Shown here: one piece after another, positions 45,644-54,795 of the stretch
Layout: the number at the start of each line of letters is the position of its first letter
Position numbering within the stretch: position 1 is the first letter of the stretch
NCBI RefSeq assembly: GCF_024362805.1
Contig: NZ_CP093299.1
Coordinates: forward strand, 4,372,001-4,436,000
DNA length: 64,000 bases
Direction: 5' to 3'
DNA from: Salipaludibacillus sp. LMS25
GTDB taxonomy: Bacteria > Bacillota > Bacilli > Bacillales > Salisediminibacteriaceae
The notes under the pieces: model-generated
The model's input: the letters and a program-made list of their open reading frames with translations, nothing else
Databases searched by the model: none
What the model was told of the DNA's origin: nothing
Program-made: the position numbers and the translations under genes

Positions 45644-46933
45644 ATGATGATTACCATGGGGAAAAAACAGAAGCGTTTAATATTAGGATCAGCTATGGCC
45701 ACGGCAACGCTTCTTCAGTCCACTGAAGATTCAGAATCTCTTACTAATTCGACTCAAGAAGATGTCAAGCTAAACCATTTATCTGTGCTACATTTTACAA
45801 AAGGTGACGGAAAGTTAGAAAAGAGTTTGACGACACCAGTAAAATTAGAAGTTGTGAACTCAGAGCCGACACGCATAGTTGTAAAGAATACTGACATGCA
45901 ATCAGTCTGGCCAGCAAACATTCTTTTGACTAAAGGTGCCAGCGGGAAAAAGGTAAAAACAATTCAAAGCTATTTGGGAGAACTGGGCTACTATGTTTCA
46001 AAGCCTGATGGCGTGTTTGGAAGTAAAACGGAAGAAGCTGTACGTCATTATCAAAAAGATCACGGTCTTAAAATAGATGGTAAAGTAGGCGTCGATACTA
46101 TCACTCATCTTGTAGGAACAAAATCCACATTCAAAAATGATCATTATACGACTGAGTCCTTAATTGATGCTGAGTTACCCCCTGTTTACCGGTCAACCAA
46201 AATGAATAGTGCCCCTAAAAGCAATACCCCTGACGTTTATATAAATGACACCTCGTCTAGTCATCAACAGTCAGATTACTTAGCTTTCGGAGATGAGAGT
46301 CATGAGGTTAAACAGCTACAACAACAATTAGCTGAAGCTGGTTATTACACGGCTGAAGCTGATGGCGTATATGGCAGCTATACACAACAAGCAGTACGAC
46401 AACTTCAGAAAGATCATCAGTTATCTGTCGACGGACTAGCTGGTAAAGAAGTCATTCACTTTCTGAAAAATAACCTCGATGAGTTAAAACAGCAAACCGC
46501 TTCAACAAAAACAAAGTCATCAGAAAAGTCATCAGATAAAACGAATACCGTAAGTAACGAGTCCTCATTAGAAACGACACATGATGTTATCGCAACAGCA
46601 AAAGATTTGATTGGCATTCCATATGAGTGGGGTGGAACTACAACTAACGGCTTTGATTGCAGTGGATTCCTCCAATATGTTTATGATAAATCAGGTATTA
46701 GTCTGCCACGAACCGTAGCAGAAATTTGGGAAGTAACTAGCCCTGTTTCTTCTCCACAGCGAGGTGATATTGTCTTTTTTGAAACTTATCAAAAAGGGCC
46801 TTCTCACGCAGGTATTTATCTTGGTAACGATCAATTTATTCATGCTGGATCTTCAAGCGGTGTTTCTATCGCCGATTTACAGAACCCCTATTGGCAACCA
46901 CGTTACATTGAGACGAGACGACTAACGAAATAA
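45644..46933 (+). CDS. Secreted NlpC/P60 peptidoglycan endopeptidase with two PG-binding domains
   Basis: A 429-residue cell-wall hydrolase. A short basic N-terminus with a hydrophobic stretch (KKQKRLILGSAMATATLLQS) serves for export. Two peptidoglycan-binding domains of the PG_binding_1 type follow, VKTIQSYLGELGYYVSKPDG and VKQLQQQLAEAGYYTAEADG, each ending KDHxLxxDGxxG. A serine/lysine-rich linker leads to the NlpC/P60 domain, with the catalytic cysteine in NGFDCSGFLQYVYD and the histidine in GPSHAGIYLGNDQF. It should cut D-Glu-diamino acid bonds in wall peptides. The ATG at 45644 lies six bases after AGGAGG. Confidence 0.92.
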   Translation: MMITMGKKQKRLILGSAMATATLLQSTEDSESLTNSTQEDVKLNHLSVLHFTKGDGKLEKSLTTPVKLEVVNSEPTRIVVKNTDMQSVWPANILLTKGASGKKVKTIQSYLGELGYYVSKPDGVFGSKTEEAVRHYQKDHGLKIDGKVGVDTITHLVGTKSTFKNDHYTTESLIDAELPPVYRSTKMNSAPKSNTPDVYINDTSSSHQQSDYLAFGDESHEVKQLQQQLAEAGYYTAEADGVYGSYTQQAVRQLQKDHQLSVDGLAGKEVIHFLKNNLDELKQQTASTKTKSSEKSSDKTNTVSNESSLETTHDVIATAKDLIGIPYEWGGTTTNGFDCSGFLQYVYDKSGISLPRTVAEIWEVTSPVSSPQRGDIVFFETYQKGPSHAGIYLGNDQFIHAGSSSGVSIADLQNPYWQPRYIETRRLTK

Positions 46934-47099
46934 CGGATATTAAGAGCCATACAGGTGTTGTATAAGTGTTTCAAAAGTCTCCCTCTTTTGTTAAACTAAT
47001 GAGCCTATTAAACAAATGAAAAATACGCTTGGAGACATTCTGAGCTGCCCCCAATTGTTTGAACCATCAACCAGTTGGGAGTGCGGTTTTTAAATACCC

Positions 47100-47134
47100 C
47101 GAAAAAGGAACAGTTTTTCACTGTTCCTTTTTCG
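47100..47134. terminator. Bidirectional terminator
   Basis: A perfect 15-bp stem (47100-47114 with 47120-47134, CGAAAAAGGAACAGT and complement) with a 5-base loop, lying between the convergent NlpC/P60 and RidA genes. Confidence 0.85.
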
Positions 47135-47137
47135 CCC

Positions 47138-47528
47138 TTAAACTTCAGCACACCATAGTTCAATTTCAATTTTCAATTCAGGCCATCCTAATGCAGAAAT
47201 ATATGCAACTGTCATAGATGGGTATGCACTTTCAAATAAAGCATCCCATTGAGGATCTAAATAATCCCAATCTATTTCTTCTGTTGCCCATATATTAACC
47301 TTAATCATATTTTCTTCAGTCAATCCTTCTGCTTCAAGAACCTTTTTTATGTTAGCAAAAGTATTTGTAATTTGATCGGTTAAATTTGAAGGAACATTTC
47401 CATCTATATCTGTCCCTACTTGACCTGATGTTACAAGTAAACCCGCACCTTTTGGCACTAGTAATATGACTGTAGTTACCCACTGGTTTTGGCATAAATT
47501 CAGGATTTCCCCTTGTAATTGTTCGCAT
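47138..47528 (-). pseudogene. RidA-family deaminase gene with a frameshift near the N-terminus
   Basis: The start is the ATG at 47528 after GAGGTAATAGT, giving MRTITRGNPEFMPKPVGNYS and HIT. The frame then slips by one base near 47459-47461 and continues PKGAGLLVTSGQVGTDIDGN to IEIELWCAEV. Joined, it is a normal 129-residue RidA (Rid/YER057c/UK114), which hydrolyses reactive enamines or imines. Taken alone, the downstream frame would lack the first beta strand. One surplus base explains it, so it is either a recent mutation or a sequence error. Confidence 0.75.
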
Positions 47529-47732
47529 ACTATTACCTCACTTACTATAAATTTTTCTGCTTATTTTCTTAAATTAGACAGACTTCCCCATTTGTATATA
47601 TCTAAAAGAAAGCAGCAGTCGAGTATCCATAACCCATTGCTAAGAACATCAGTATTTTCTTTTTCATGGACTGAACACGCCCTTTCTTTATAGTGCGAGT
47701 AAATAGATTATAGAAATTTTACCATTTAGGAT

Positions 47733-47834
47733 TATAAAGCTAAGCTTCAATCAGTGGGCGTTTTCCTTCATCCCCCACTGATTGTTCGTTTAACTTATGG
47801 GACCTTTAGGGGCAGTTTATCCCCCACCTAAACT
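47733..47834 (+). repeat. Interspersed repeat form A, copy A4 (3'-truncated)
   Basis: Identical to A2/A3 from ATAAAGC through the first hairpin and GGGACCTTTAGGGGCAG to CCCCCACCTAAAC, then it stops abruptly. The distal arm of the long stem is missing. Confidence 0.88.
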
Positions 47835-47934
47835 ATAATTAAAAGCCAAGAAGGCTCTGCTTGTAATTTATTTCTTCATTTTCTGACCTCGTGAGTTACT
47901 TATTAACCATTTTTTATCCTACCTCACCCCTTTC

Positions 47935-48582
47935 CTATCTTCGTCCTTCCCATTCTTCAAAAAATTCGTAAAGAAAGGTTTCTAAAAAGTGATGTCTTTC
48001 ACGCGCCAGCTGTTTCCCTGTTTCCGTTGTCATCAGCGCAGAAAGCTTTAATAACTTTTCATAAAAATGATTAATGGCTGACGATCTCTCTTGTCTGTAT
48101 GCCTCATTTGTCATAGTGTCTCGAGGTTTTAGTTCAGGGAGGTACATGGGCTCTCCTTTATACCCTGCAAACATGAAACAGCGGGCTATCCCAATAGCAC
48201 CTATGGCGTCAAGCCGATCAGCATCTTGCACGACCTTGGCCTCAAGGGAAGCAGGCGGTCTGTTATTTCCTCCTTTATAAGAGACTGTTTCGATAATAGC
48301 TAGCAAATCCCCAATAGTTGCAATGGAAACCTGTTGATCTTCTAACCAATTCTTTACGAGAAGCTTCCCTGCTTCTTCTGATGGATGAAATTTCTCATCA
48401 CCCGCGTCATGTAGTAATGCTGCTAATTCACACAAATCAGCATCGGCCTCTTCTTTTTTAGCAATCGTTCTAGCCACTTTCCTCACCCTATCTGTATGAT
48501 AAAAGTCATGTCCGGTCGTATCATCTGCAAACAGCTGCTTTACCCAGTTTTCCGCATTAAGAATCAATTCCTTCACTTCCAT
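47935..48582 (-). CDS. HD-domain phosphohydrolase (YpgQ/YedJ type)
   Basis: A 215-residue metal-dependent phosphohydrolase. The metal ligands are H in TGHDFYHTDRV, the HD pair in LAALLHDAGDEKF, and D in VVQDADRLDAIGAIGIAR. The family is close to B. subtilis YpgQ, a nucleotide pyrophosphohydrolase, and to YedJ, so a nucleotide substrate is likely but not proven. The ATG at 48582 follows GAGGGGATAT. Single gene. Confidence 0.88.
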   Translation of the reverse strand: MEVKELILNAENWVKQLFADDTTGHDFYHTDRVRKVARTIAKKEEADADLCELAALLHDAGDEKFHPSEEAGKLLVKNWLEDQQVSIATIGDLLAIIETVSYKGGNNRPPASLEAKVVQDADRLDAIGAIGIARCFMFAGYKGEPMYLPELKPRDTMTNEAYRQERSSAINHFYEKLLKLSALMTTETGKQLARERHHFLETFLYEFFEEWEGRR

Positions 48583-48779
48583 ATCCCCTCTCTTAACCTA
48601 TGAATAAATATGCTTAAACTTCTATTAAATAATCGCTCAACTATACTGTAACAATCTGTATCAATCGGCACAACCATCTGTTATACATAAGTTTTCGATT
48701 GTGAAACTCAGATCAATCAAGGCTTTTTAAAACGTTAGAAAATGTGTAGCATTTTTAAAATATTAACATTTTGTGACAC

Positions 48780-48829
48780 TGTGATCCAGGTCATATCTTT
48801 TTATACATAACTTTTCTATACTGACCATA
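48780..48829 (+). promoter_or_regulatory. FNR-type class II promoter of the 2-oxoacid:ferredoxin oxidoreductase operon
   Basis: TGTGA-TCCAGG-TCATA at 48780-48795 is one base from the Bacillus Fnr consensus TGTGA-N6-TCACA in its second half-site (and one more at the end). TATACT at 48817-48822 is a good -10. The box centre to -10 distance puts the box at -41.5 from a start near 48829, the usual activating position. Confidence 0.6.
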
Positions 48830-48864
48830 GGGAGTTAGTCAATTTCTTTGAAAGGGGAATCAAC

Positions 48865-49878
48865 ATGTCTGTATTACCAAAAAAGAACGCACTTGGATTC
48901 TTTGAAATACGCCTTGAATCTATCGGTGGTCTGGGGGCCAACCTCGCTGGAAAAATGCTTGCTGAAGCAGGTGTTGACGGTTTAGGATTGAATGGCTCCA
49001 ACTTTTCTTCATACGGTTCTGAGAAAAAAGGATCACCGGTTAAATCATTTATTCGATTTTGTGACCCTGAGGTCGATATAAGAGACCATTCGCCAATTGA
49101 ACAACCACATGTTATTGGTGTCTTTCATGAAGCCCTTTATAAAATGGTTGATGTTGTAAGCGGATTAAATGCTGATGGTGTCGTCTTAGTAAATACTAAA
49201 AGCAACTTTGATACGATCAAGCAAGACTTGAATTTAGACTACGGCACGCTCGCCGCAGTTGATGCATTAAAAATTGCTTATGAAGAAAAAACGAAAGTAA
49301 ATACGGCTATGCTTGGTGCCCTTTTTCGCATTTTAGATTTTTTGGATGCCGAACATATGAGAAGTGTCATAAAAAGAACTTTTGAAAAGAAATATCCTCA
49401 CCTCGTAGAGCCTAACATTCGAACATTTAATAGAGGGTATAATGAGGTCCAATTTAAAAAGTACGATGTGCCAGAAGGTGCTGTCAGCAAAGAATTTTCG
49501 AGAATCCAGCCCCGACTCGGTTATAAAACCCAAGAAATGGGCGGGATTATCTCTGCTCAAGCTAATAGTATCCAAAAAGATTTAAGCGGTTCACGAATCG
49601 GTTTCCTACCAAAATATGATGCAGACAGCTGTATCCATTGTGCAGCTTGTGATACGGTCTGTCCCGATTATTGCTTTGTTTGGGAACAGGGAGAGGACAA
49701 ACGAGGTCGCCCACAAATGTTTTTAAAAGGGATTGATTATCAATATTGTAAGGGCTGTCTTAAATGTGTGGATGCCTGTCCTACAGAGGCATTAGCAGAT
49801 TTTGAAGAAATAAAAGGCTTTGCTGAAGCGAATAAAGTAAGTCACACTTTTCCACTCGTTCAAGGGGGTGCAAAGTAA
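48865..49878 (+). CDS. 2-oxoacid:ferredoxin oxidoreductase, gamma plus ferredoxin (delta) subunit fused
   Basis: A 337-residue protein. Residues about 10-200 form the gamma (catalytic domain III) unit (IRLESIGGLGANLAGKMLAE, NGSNFSSYGSEKKGSPVKSF). The C-terminal part is an 8Fe ferredoxin with CIHCAACDTVCP and CKGCLKCVDACP, giving two [4Fe-4S] clusters. Together with the next gene it would oxidise a 2-oxoacid such as pyruvate to acyl-CoA and reduce ferredoxin, an oxygen-sensitive reaction. Which 2-oxoacid is used cannot be told. The ATG at 48865 follows AAAGGGG. The stop codon overlaps the next start (TAATG). Confidence 0.9.
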   Translation: MSVLPKKNALGFFEIRLESIGGLGANLAGKMLAEAGVDGLGLNGSNFSSYGSEKKGSPVKSFIRFCDPEVDIRDHSPIEQPHVIGVFHEALYKMVDVVSGLNADGVVLVNTKSNFDTIKQDLNLDYGTLAAVDALKIAYEEKTKVNTAMLGALFRILDFLDAEHMRSVIKRTFEKKYPHLVEPNIRTFNRGYNEVQFKKYDVPEGAVSKEFSRIQPRLGYKTQEMGGIISAQANSIQKDLSGSRIGFLPKYDADSCIHCAACDTVCPDYCFVWEQGEDKRGRPQMFLKGIDYQYCKGCLKCVDACPTEALADFEEIKGFAEANKVSHTFPLVQGGAK

Positions 49879-52172
49879 TGGCAATGACAGAAAAAACGGT
49901 GCAAGATCAACCAAAAGCAGTTCAAATAAGTACATTTGAATCTGGTAACGAAATGGCAGCTATGGCTGCAGCACAAATTAATTATCATGTTATGGGTTAT
50001 TTTCCGATTACCCCCTCAACTGAAGTGGCTCAGTATCTTGATATGATGAAAGCAAAAGGATTACACGATATTGAATTGATTGCAGCAGATGGAGAGCACG
50101 GTTCAGCAGGGATTTGTTTTGGTGCCGCAACGACGGGAGCCCGCGTTTTCAATGCGACGAGCGCCAATGGGTTTTTATACATGATCGAACAACTGCCCGT
50201 CCAATCAGGCTTACGCTTCCCAATGGTTATGAACCTTGTCACGCGAGCTGTCAGCGGTCCCCTTGATATTCGTGGTGACCACTCAGATTTATATTACGGT
50301 TTAAACACCGGTTGGGTTATTTTAACTGCCCGTACACCTCAGGCTGTCTACGATATGAATTTGATTGCACTAAAATTATCTGAACATAAGGATGTTCGTC
50401 TCCCTGTCATTGTGGCATACGATGGTTTCTATACGTCTCATCAAAAACGAAAAGTAAACTTGTTTAAGGACCGCGAAACGGTGCAAGCGTTTGTAGGTGA
50501 GGCGCCTAAAGGGTTCCCAGTTAGTATTGATAAAGAGCATCCTGTTACGATCGGTGCTCACATGAACGGTGATGACTTAATGAACAACCATTTCCAGCAA
50601 TCTGAAGCACTTTATAAAGCCTATGATGTATATGAAGAGATTACAGCTGAATACGCTGAATTGTCTGGCCGTCACTACGATGTCCTTGATCTGTATAAAA
50701 TGGAAGACGCTGATGTGGCTCTTTTCTTGTTAAATTCCGCTGCTGAATCATCAAAAGATGTGGTAGACCGATTACGGGCTAAAGGGATTCGAGCAGGCGT
50801 CATCAGTCCGAATATTATCCGTCCATTCCCAGCTGAAGACATTCGAGCTGCATTGACACATGTAAAAGCGGTTTTAGTTGCTGAACGAGCTGATTCATTT
50901 GGAGCTAACGGAGCTAATTTAACACATGAAGTAAAATCGGCTCTGCAAGAAGATCCAGAAAATCATACACTCGTGTTAAGTCGCGTTTTCGGTTTAGGCG
51001 GTAAAGATTTTTATCCGGATGACGCAAGTGCCTTCTTCGACATGGCAATTGACGCAGCTAATAAAGGGGTAATAGATAAACCGTTCGATTACTATGGCAT
51101 TCAACCCGGTGCACCTGACAAAAAACTTGAGCAAGTCATTGAGCCAATGACTGGTGATACGTATAAAACAGGGTTAATTAGCGTAACAGAGAATGAAGAA
51201 ACGAACAAACTTAAAGTGAGAATTCCACCTCTACGACAACTTACAGGAAAACCGAAACGTTTTGCACCAGGTCACGGAGCCTGTCCAGGGTGTGGTATTT
51301 TCCCTGGCCTTGAACTGTTCTTTAAAGGCATTGAAGGGGATGCCGTCATTCTCTTCCATACTGGTTGCGGCTATGTGGTGACATCAGCTTATCCTTACAG
51401 TTCACATAAACAACCATTCCTTCACAATCTGTTTCAGAATGGTCCAGCGACTCTATCGGGGACTGTTGAAGCTTTCTTTGAAATGAAAGATCGCGGTGAA
51501 ATTGAGATTGATGACGATTTTACCTTTGTTATGGTTACTGGCGACGGGGGTATGGATATCGGGATGGGGTCAGCCATTGGTACGGCTTTGAGAAACCACA
51601 AAATGATTATTTTAGAATATGACAATGAAGGTTACATGAATACCGGTTCACAAATGTCTTACTCTACGCCACTCGGTCACATGACAAGTACCACATCCAT
51701 CGGTAAGAAGAAGCAAGGTAAACCATTCCATCATAAAGATACGGCTCAAATCATGGCATCAACAAATATTCCATATGTTTTTACAGGAACAGAAGCTTAT
51801 CCGCAAGATTTGATCAAAAAAGCGGCAAAAGCCCAATGGTATGCCCAAAATGTTGGTATGGTTTATGGTAAAATTTTGATCACATGCCCATTGAACTGGA
51901 AATCAGCTGATCGCGATGGGGAAAAAATAATGAAAGCTGCAGTAGAATCGTGCTTCTTCCCACTCTATGAAGTGGAAAGAGGAGAAACCACGATCACTTA
52001 TGACCCTGAAGCGAAGAAAAAACGGATTGAGCTATCTGAATGGCTTAGCTATATGGGTAAAACGAAGCACATGCTTAAAGAAGAAAACAAAGAGATGCTG
52101 AAAGAGTTTGAAACTGAAGTAGAGCGTCGGTGGAAAACGTTAAAAGTAAAGCATGACACGCCATTTATTTAA
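49878..52172 (+). CDS. 2-oxoacid:ferredoxin oxidoreductase, alpha and beta subunits fused
   Basis: A 764-residue enzyme. The alpha part (domains I and II, about residues 15-420) starts GNEMAAMAAAQINYHVMGYF and includes GYFPITPSTEVAQYLD and NATSANGFLYMIEQLPV. The beta part starts near HGACPGCGIFPGLELFFKGI, with cluster cysteines CPGC and a further one in LFHTGCGYVVTSAYPY. Thiamine diphosphate binds at VTGDGGMDIGMGSAIG. Fusion of alpha with beta, next to a gamma-delta fusion, gives a complete two-polypeptide OFOR. It is likely anaerobically induced through the FNR-type box upstream. A terminator follows at 52187. Confidence 0.9.
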   Translation: MAMTEKTVQDQPKAVQISTFESGNEMAAMAAAQINYHVMGYFPITPSTEVAQYLDMMKAKGLHDIELIAADGEHGSAGICFGAATTGARVFNATSANGFLYMIEQLPVQSGLRFPMVMNLVTRAVSGPLDIRGDHSDLYYGLNTGWVILTARTPQAVYDMNLIALKLSEHKDVRLPVIVAYDGFYTSHQKRKVNLFKDRETVQAFVGEAPKGFPVSIDKEHPVTIGAHMNGDDLMNNHFQQSEALYKAYDVYEEITAEYAELSGRHYDVLDLYKMEDADVALFLLNSAAESSKDVVDRLRAKGIRAGVISPNIIRPFPAEDIRAALTHVKAVLVAERADSFGANGANLTHEVKSALQEDPENHTLVLSRVFGLGGKDFYPDDASAFFDMAIDAANKGVIDKPFDYYGIQPGAPDKKLEQVIEPMTGDTYKTGLISVTENEETNKLKVRIPPLRQLTGKPKRFAPGHGACPGCGIFPGLELFFKGIEGDAVILFHTGCGYVVTSAYPYSSHKQPFLHNLFQNGPATLSGTVEAFFEMKDRGEIEIDDDFTFVMVTGDGGMDIGMGSAIGTALRNHKMIILEYDNEGYMNTGSQMSYSTPLGHMTSTTSIGKKKQGKPFHHKDTAQIMASTNIPYVFTGTEAYPQDLIKKAAKAQWYAQNVGMVYGKILITCPLNWKSADRDGEKIMKAAVESCFFPLYEVERGETTITYDPEAKKKRIELSEWLSYMGKTKHMLKEENKEMLKEFETEVERRWKTLKVKHDTPFI

Positions 52173-52186
52173 TACTCACTATACAC

Positions 52187-52226
52187 AACGCTCCTTGTCT
52201 CGATAGAGAAGGGAGCGTTTTTTGTG
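52187..52226 (+). terminator. Terminator of the OFOR operon
   Basis: AACGCTCC pairs with GGAGCGTT, followed by six T. Confidence 0.8.
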
Positions 52227-52257
52227 CTCTTGCATGATTGCTCTGGGGTAACAAATC

Positions 52258-53031
52258 TTAAGGGGTGATCACAATAGGGTGATAATTGACAGGGGCTTTT
52301 TTATATTCCTCACTAACAGTTGCTTTCGTTAATCGTTTTTTCATTAGTTTTTTATAGGGAAGACGGATATGAAGACGCTTCGTGCAAAAAGGAAACGGTG
52401 TGATTTTCACTTCCGTTTCAGATTGCCAAAACGCCTGGAACTTTTCTCCATTCAAGGGTTGGAGCCTTTGGAAAAAGCCATCTTTGAACCAGCTTATTTC
52501 CTCATCTTTAGTAGCTCCCCATCGATTCATGCACAAATAAAGTGAGACATTATCACACAGTTGCAACAAATCGAAATGAAATGCCGCCTCTGCCTTTGTT
52601 AGTTGAATATCTTTATTTAGCAGTTGAGAGAACAACTTCTTCTGCCGTTTTTTTTCCCGTTCCATAAAGGGTATCCCTTCTTCTTCCTCACCTTTTTCAA
52701 AGAAACTAGCATAATGACGGCTAATTAAATAAGCAGCATACACATCTTCTTTTAAAAAGTAATTAACACCTTGTTCATAAGCTCGTAATTTACGTTTAAG
52801 TGGATAGTCCTTAAAAGACGCCACCTTTCCCTCTTCCTCACGATATTCAAGTTTTCTGTCTAAAGGAATCCAACTACGGTCGTGATGTGTGACTGCATAC
52901 GTCACTCTCGGTTTTAAATCTGTACGTAAAAATAAGTCATCTCGCCATTGATGAACAAACTGGCCGGATATCAAGGCATGTTCATTCTGCTCAATGCAGA
53001 TGATGTCCTGTCCTTCTCCACGTGTAATCAT
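52258..53031 (-). CDS. DUF3891 family protein
   Basis: A 257-residue cytosolic protein of unknown function. It begins MITRGEGQDIICIEQNEHAL with SGQFVHQW close behind, the opening typical of DUF3891. It has ISRHYASFFEKGEEEEG and HFDLLQLCDNVSLYLCMNRW in the centre and a basic C-terminal part. HIS and ASP residues resemble an HD-like helical core, but I cannot assign a reaction. I start at the ATG at 53031, eight bases after AAAGGAG; the GTG at 53040 overlaps that site. Confidence 0.8.
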   Translation of the reverse strand: MITRGEGQDIICIEQNEHALISGQFVHQWRDDLFLRTDLKPRVTYAVTHHDRSWIPLDRKLEYREEEGKVASFKDYPLKRKLRAYEQGVNYFLKEDVYAAYLISRHYASFFEKGEEEEGIPFMEREKKRQKKLFSQLLNKDIQLTKAEAAFHFDLLQLCDNVSLYLCMNRWGATKDEEISWFKDGFFQRLQPLNGEKFQAFWQSETEVKITPFPFCTKRLHIRLPYKKLMKKRLTKATVSEEYKKAPVNYHPIVITP

Positions 53032-53107
53032 TGCCTTCACTCCTTTCCTTTGTTTCTTACCTTCTCTTTTAATCGCTTAAACCTTTTTCAGATCATGCCT
53101 CATTTTA

Positions 53108-53257
53108 TCACAGATAATCGTCCATAAAACTCTCGCCTCATATATAGAGAGGAGAGATAACTCTATATAGGCAAGAGATAACGGACGCTAATGTCCTGAT
53201 TCAGCCAATCAGTGAGATAAGAACGACGACTCCCACATTGAAGGGCGTTTTATAGAT
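53108..53257 (-). repeat. Interspersed repeat form B, copy B5 (only copy on the minus strand)
   Basis: The complement reads ACGCCCTTCAATGTGGGAG, CAGGACATTAGCGTCCGTTA, TCTCTTGCCTATATAGAGTT, then GGACGATTATCTGTGATAAA. It is nearly full length and lies just upstream of the hcp promoter. Confidence 0.88.
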
Positions 53258-53280
53258 TATTCAATAGTTCTTATGGTGAT

Positions 53281-53330
53281 CGTGATTTTCATCACTGTGC
53301 AAGTGCCAATGAGCCATTATGATAGTGACA
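53281..53330 (+). promoter_or_regulatory. FNR-type class II promoter of hcp
   Basis: CGTGA-TTTTCA-TCACT at 53281-53296 has a perfect GTGA-N6-TCAC core. TATGAT at 53318-53323 is a good -10. The box centre lies 29.5 bases before the -10, exactly as in the OFOR promoter, so again at -41.5 from a start near 53330. The 5' leader to the hcp ATG would be about 100 bases. Confidence 0.6.
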
Positions 53331-53428
53331 GCCAGAAAATAATGGAAACCCAAAAGGTTCCTTTAAGGCTGCTTAGTACTAGTCAGGATTATATCTACTG
53401 GATATAAAAACGAAGAGGAGGAATAAAA

Positions 53429-54739
53429 ATGAAGGTATCACAATTAGAGATGTTTTGTAACCAATGTGAACAAACACCTACTGGAGGCTGTACAGTAATG
53501 GGAGTGTGCGGGAAGGACCCGGATTTAGCCAGTATTCAAGACACCATTATTTTAGGGCTAAAGGGAGTTGCAGCCTATGCAACACATGCCCGCTCTCTCG
53601 GTTATATTGATAAGGAAGTAGATGGTATCACCCATCGTGCCCTTTATACCACCCTTACAAACGCCAATTTTAACATGCAGGAAAACATTGATATGGCTAT
53701 GGAAGTTGGACGAGCGACCATTCGAGTCATGGACTTACTCGATAAAGCCCATACTGATCGCCTCGGAATTCCTAGCCCTGTCTCTATTTCACAAAACAAT
53801 GTGGAAGGTAAAGCGATTATTGTGACTGGACACGACTTATTTGCTCTTGAAGAATTACTTAAACAATCAGAAGGAAAAGGTGTTAATATTTACACCCACT
53901 CTGAAATGTTGCCAGCACATGGCTACCCTCATTTAAAAAAATACCCTCATTTAAAAGGGAATATAGGGAAAGCATGGTTTGACCAACGGCGTTTGTTCGA
54001 AAAATTCCCTGGGGCTATCCTTGCTACCACGAATTGTGTCATGCCAATTAAAGGATCGTATGCTGACCGCTTTTTCTCCTATCACATAGCAGGTCTTGAA
54101 GGTGTACAGAAAATTGAAGCAAACGACTTTACCCCTCTTATTCAACGGGCACTGGAACTCCCAGATGCTAACATGTTTTCTGAAGAAACATTGGTGACAG
54201 GCTATCATCATGAAACAGTTTTAGGGCTGGCTCCCGAAATTATTGATGCCATTAAAGCAGGAAAAATCAAACGTTTCTTCGTTATCGCCGGTTGTGATTC
54301 TCCAGGGAAAAAAGGGAACTATTATCGAGACTTAGCCACCTCATTACCAGATAACACAGTTATTCTAACGACCTCCTGTGGTAAATTTAGATTTAATGAT
54401 GTAGACTACGGCACTGTACCAGGCACGAATATTCCTCGGTATATTGACTTAGGACAATGTAATAACTCAGGATCAACTATAAAAATAGCTCAAGCATTGG
54501 CAGATGCGTTTGAATGCGAGGTGAACGAACTTCCTGTTAGTATCGTGCTCTCTTGGTTTGAACAAAAAGCTGTGGCCATCTTATTAGGCCTCTTTAGTCT
54601 CGGTATCCAAGATATTCGAATCGGACCTACTCCTCCTGATTTTATCTCCGAGGGTGTTCTTCATCATTTAGTCGAAACATTTGGCTTGAAGCTCATCAGT
54701 CAGGCAGAAGACGATATAGCAGCCATGTTAGACAATTAA
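53429..54739 (+). CDS. hcp: Hybrid cluster protein Hcp (hydroxylamine/NO reductase family)
   Basis: A 436-residue iron-sulfur enzyme. The N-terminal cluster ligands are C10-x2-C13-x7-C21-x5-C27 (CNQCEQTPTGGCTVMGVC). The hybrid Fe-S-O cluster ligands are visible in TGHDLFALEELLKQSEGKG, TTNCVMPIKGSY, VTGYHHETVLGL, VIAGCDSPGKKGNYYRD, TTSCGKFRFND and LGQCNNSGSTIK. The length of about 430 points to the short class III form that lacks the extra helical domain of enteric Hcp. Hcp detoxifies NO under anaerobic conditions and can act in protein S-nitrosylation. The ATG at 53429 follows GAGGAGG. No hcr reductase gene is adjacent, so the electron donor is elsewhere. Confidence 0.95.
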   Translation: MKVSQLEMFCNQCEQTPTGGCTVMGVCGKDPDLASIQDTIILGLKGVAAYATHARSLGYIDKEVDGITHRALYTTLTNANFNMQENIDMAMEVGRATIRVMDLLDKAHTDRLGIPSPVSISQNNVEGKAIIVTGHDLFALEELLKQSEGKGVNIYTHSEMLPAHGYPHLKKYPHLKGNIGKAWFDQRRLFEKFPGAILATTNCVMPIKGSYADRFFSYHIAGLEGVQKIEANDFTPLIQRALELPDANMFSEETLVTGYHHETVLGLAPEIIDAIKAGKIKRFFVIAGCDSPGKKGNYYRDLATSLPDNTVILTTSCGKFRFNDVDYGTVPGTNIPRYIDLGQCNNSGSTIKIAQALADAFECEVNELPVSIVLSWFEQKAVAILLGLFSLGIQDIRIGPTPPDFISEGVLHHLVETFGLKLISQAEDDIAAMLDN

Positions 54740-54748
54740 TTCTCCATT

Positions 54749-54786
54749 TAAAACCGCTGTGGAAACTCACAGCGGTTTTAAAACAC
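54749..54786. terminator. Terminator after hcp
   Basis: A 13-bp perfect stem (54749-54761 with 54768-54780, TAAAACCGCTGTG and complement), ending in a T-rich flank. It can also serve the convergent yhfH-like gene. Confidence 0.85.
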
Positions 54787-54795
54787 TTTTGATTT

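Noticed and set aside
47466..47693. 75-codon plus-strand frame
   Set aside because: It is antisense to the 5' end of the RidA gene, including its ribosome site.
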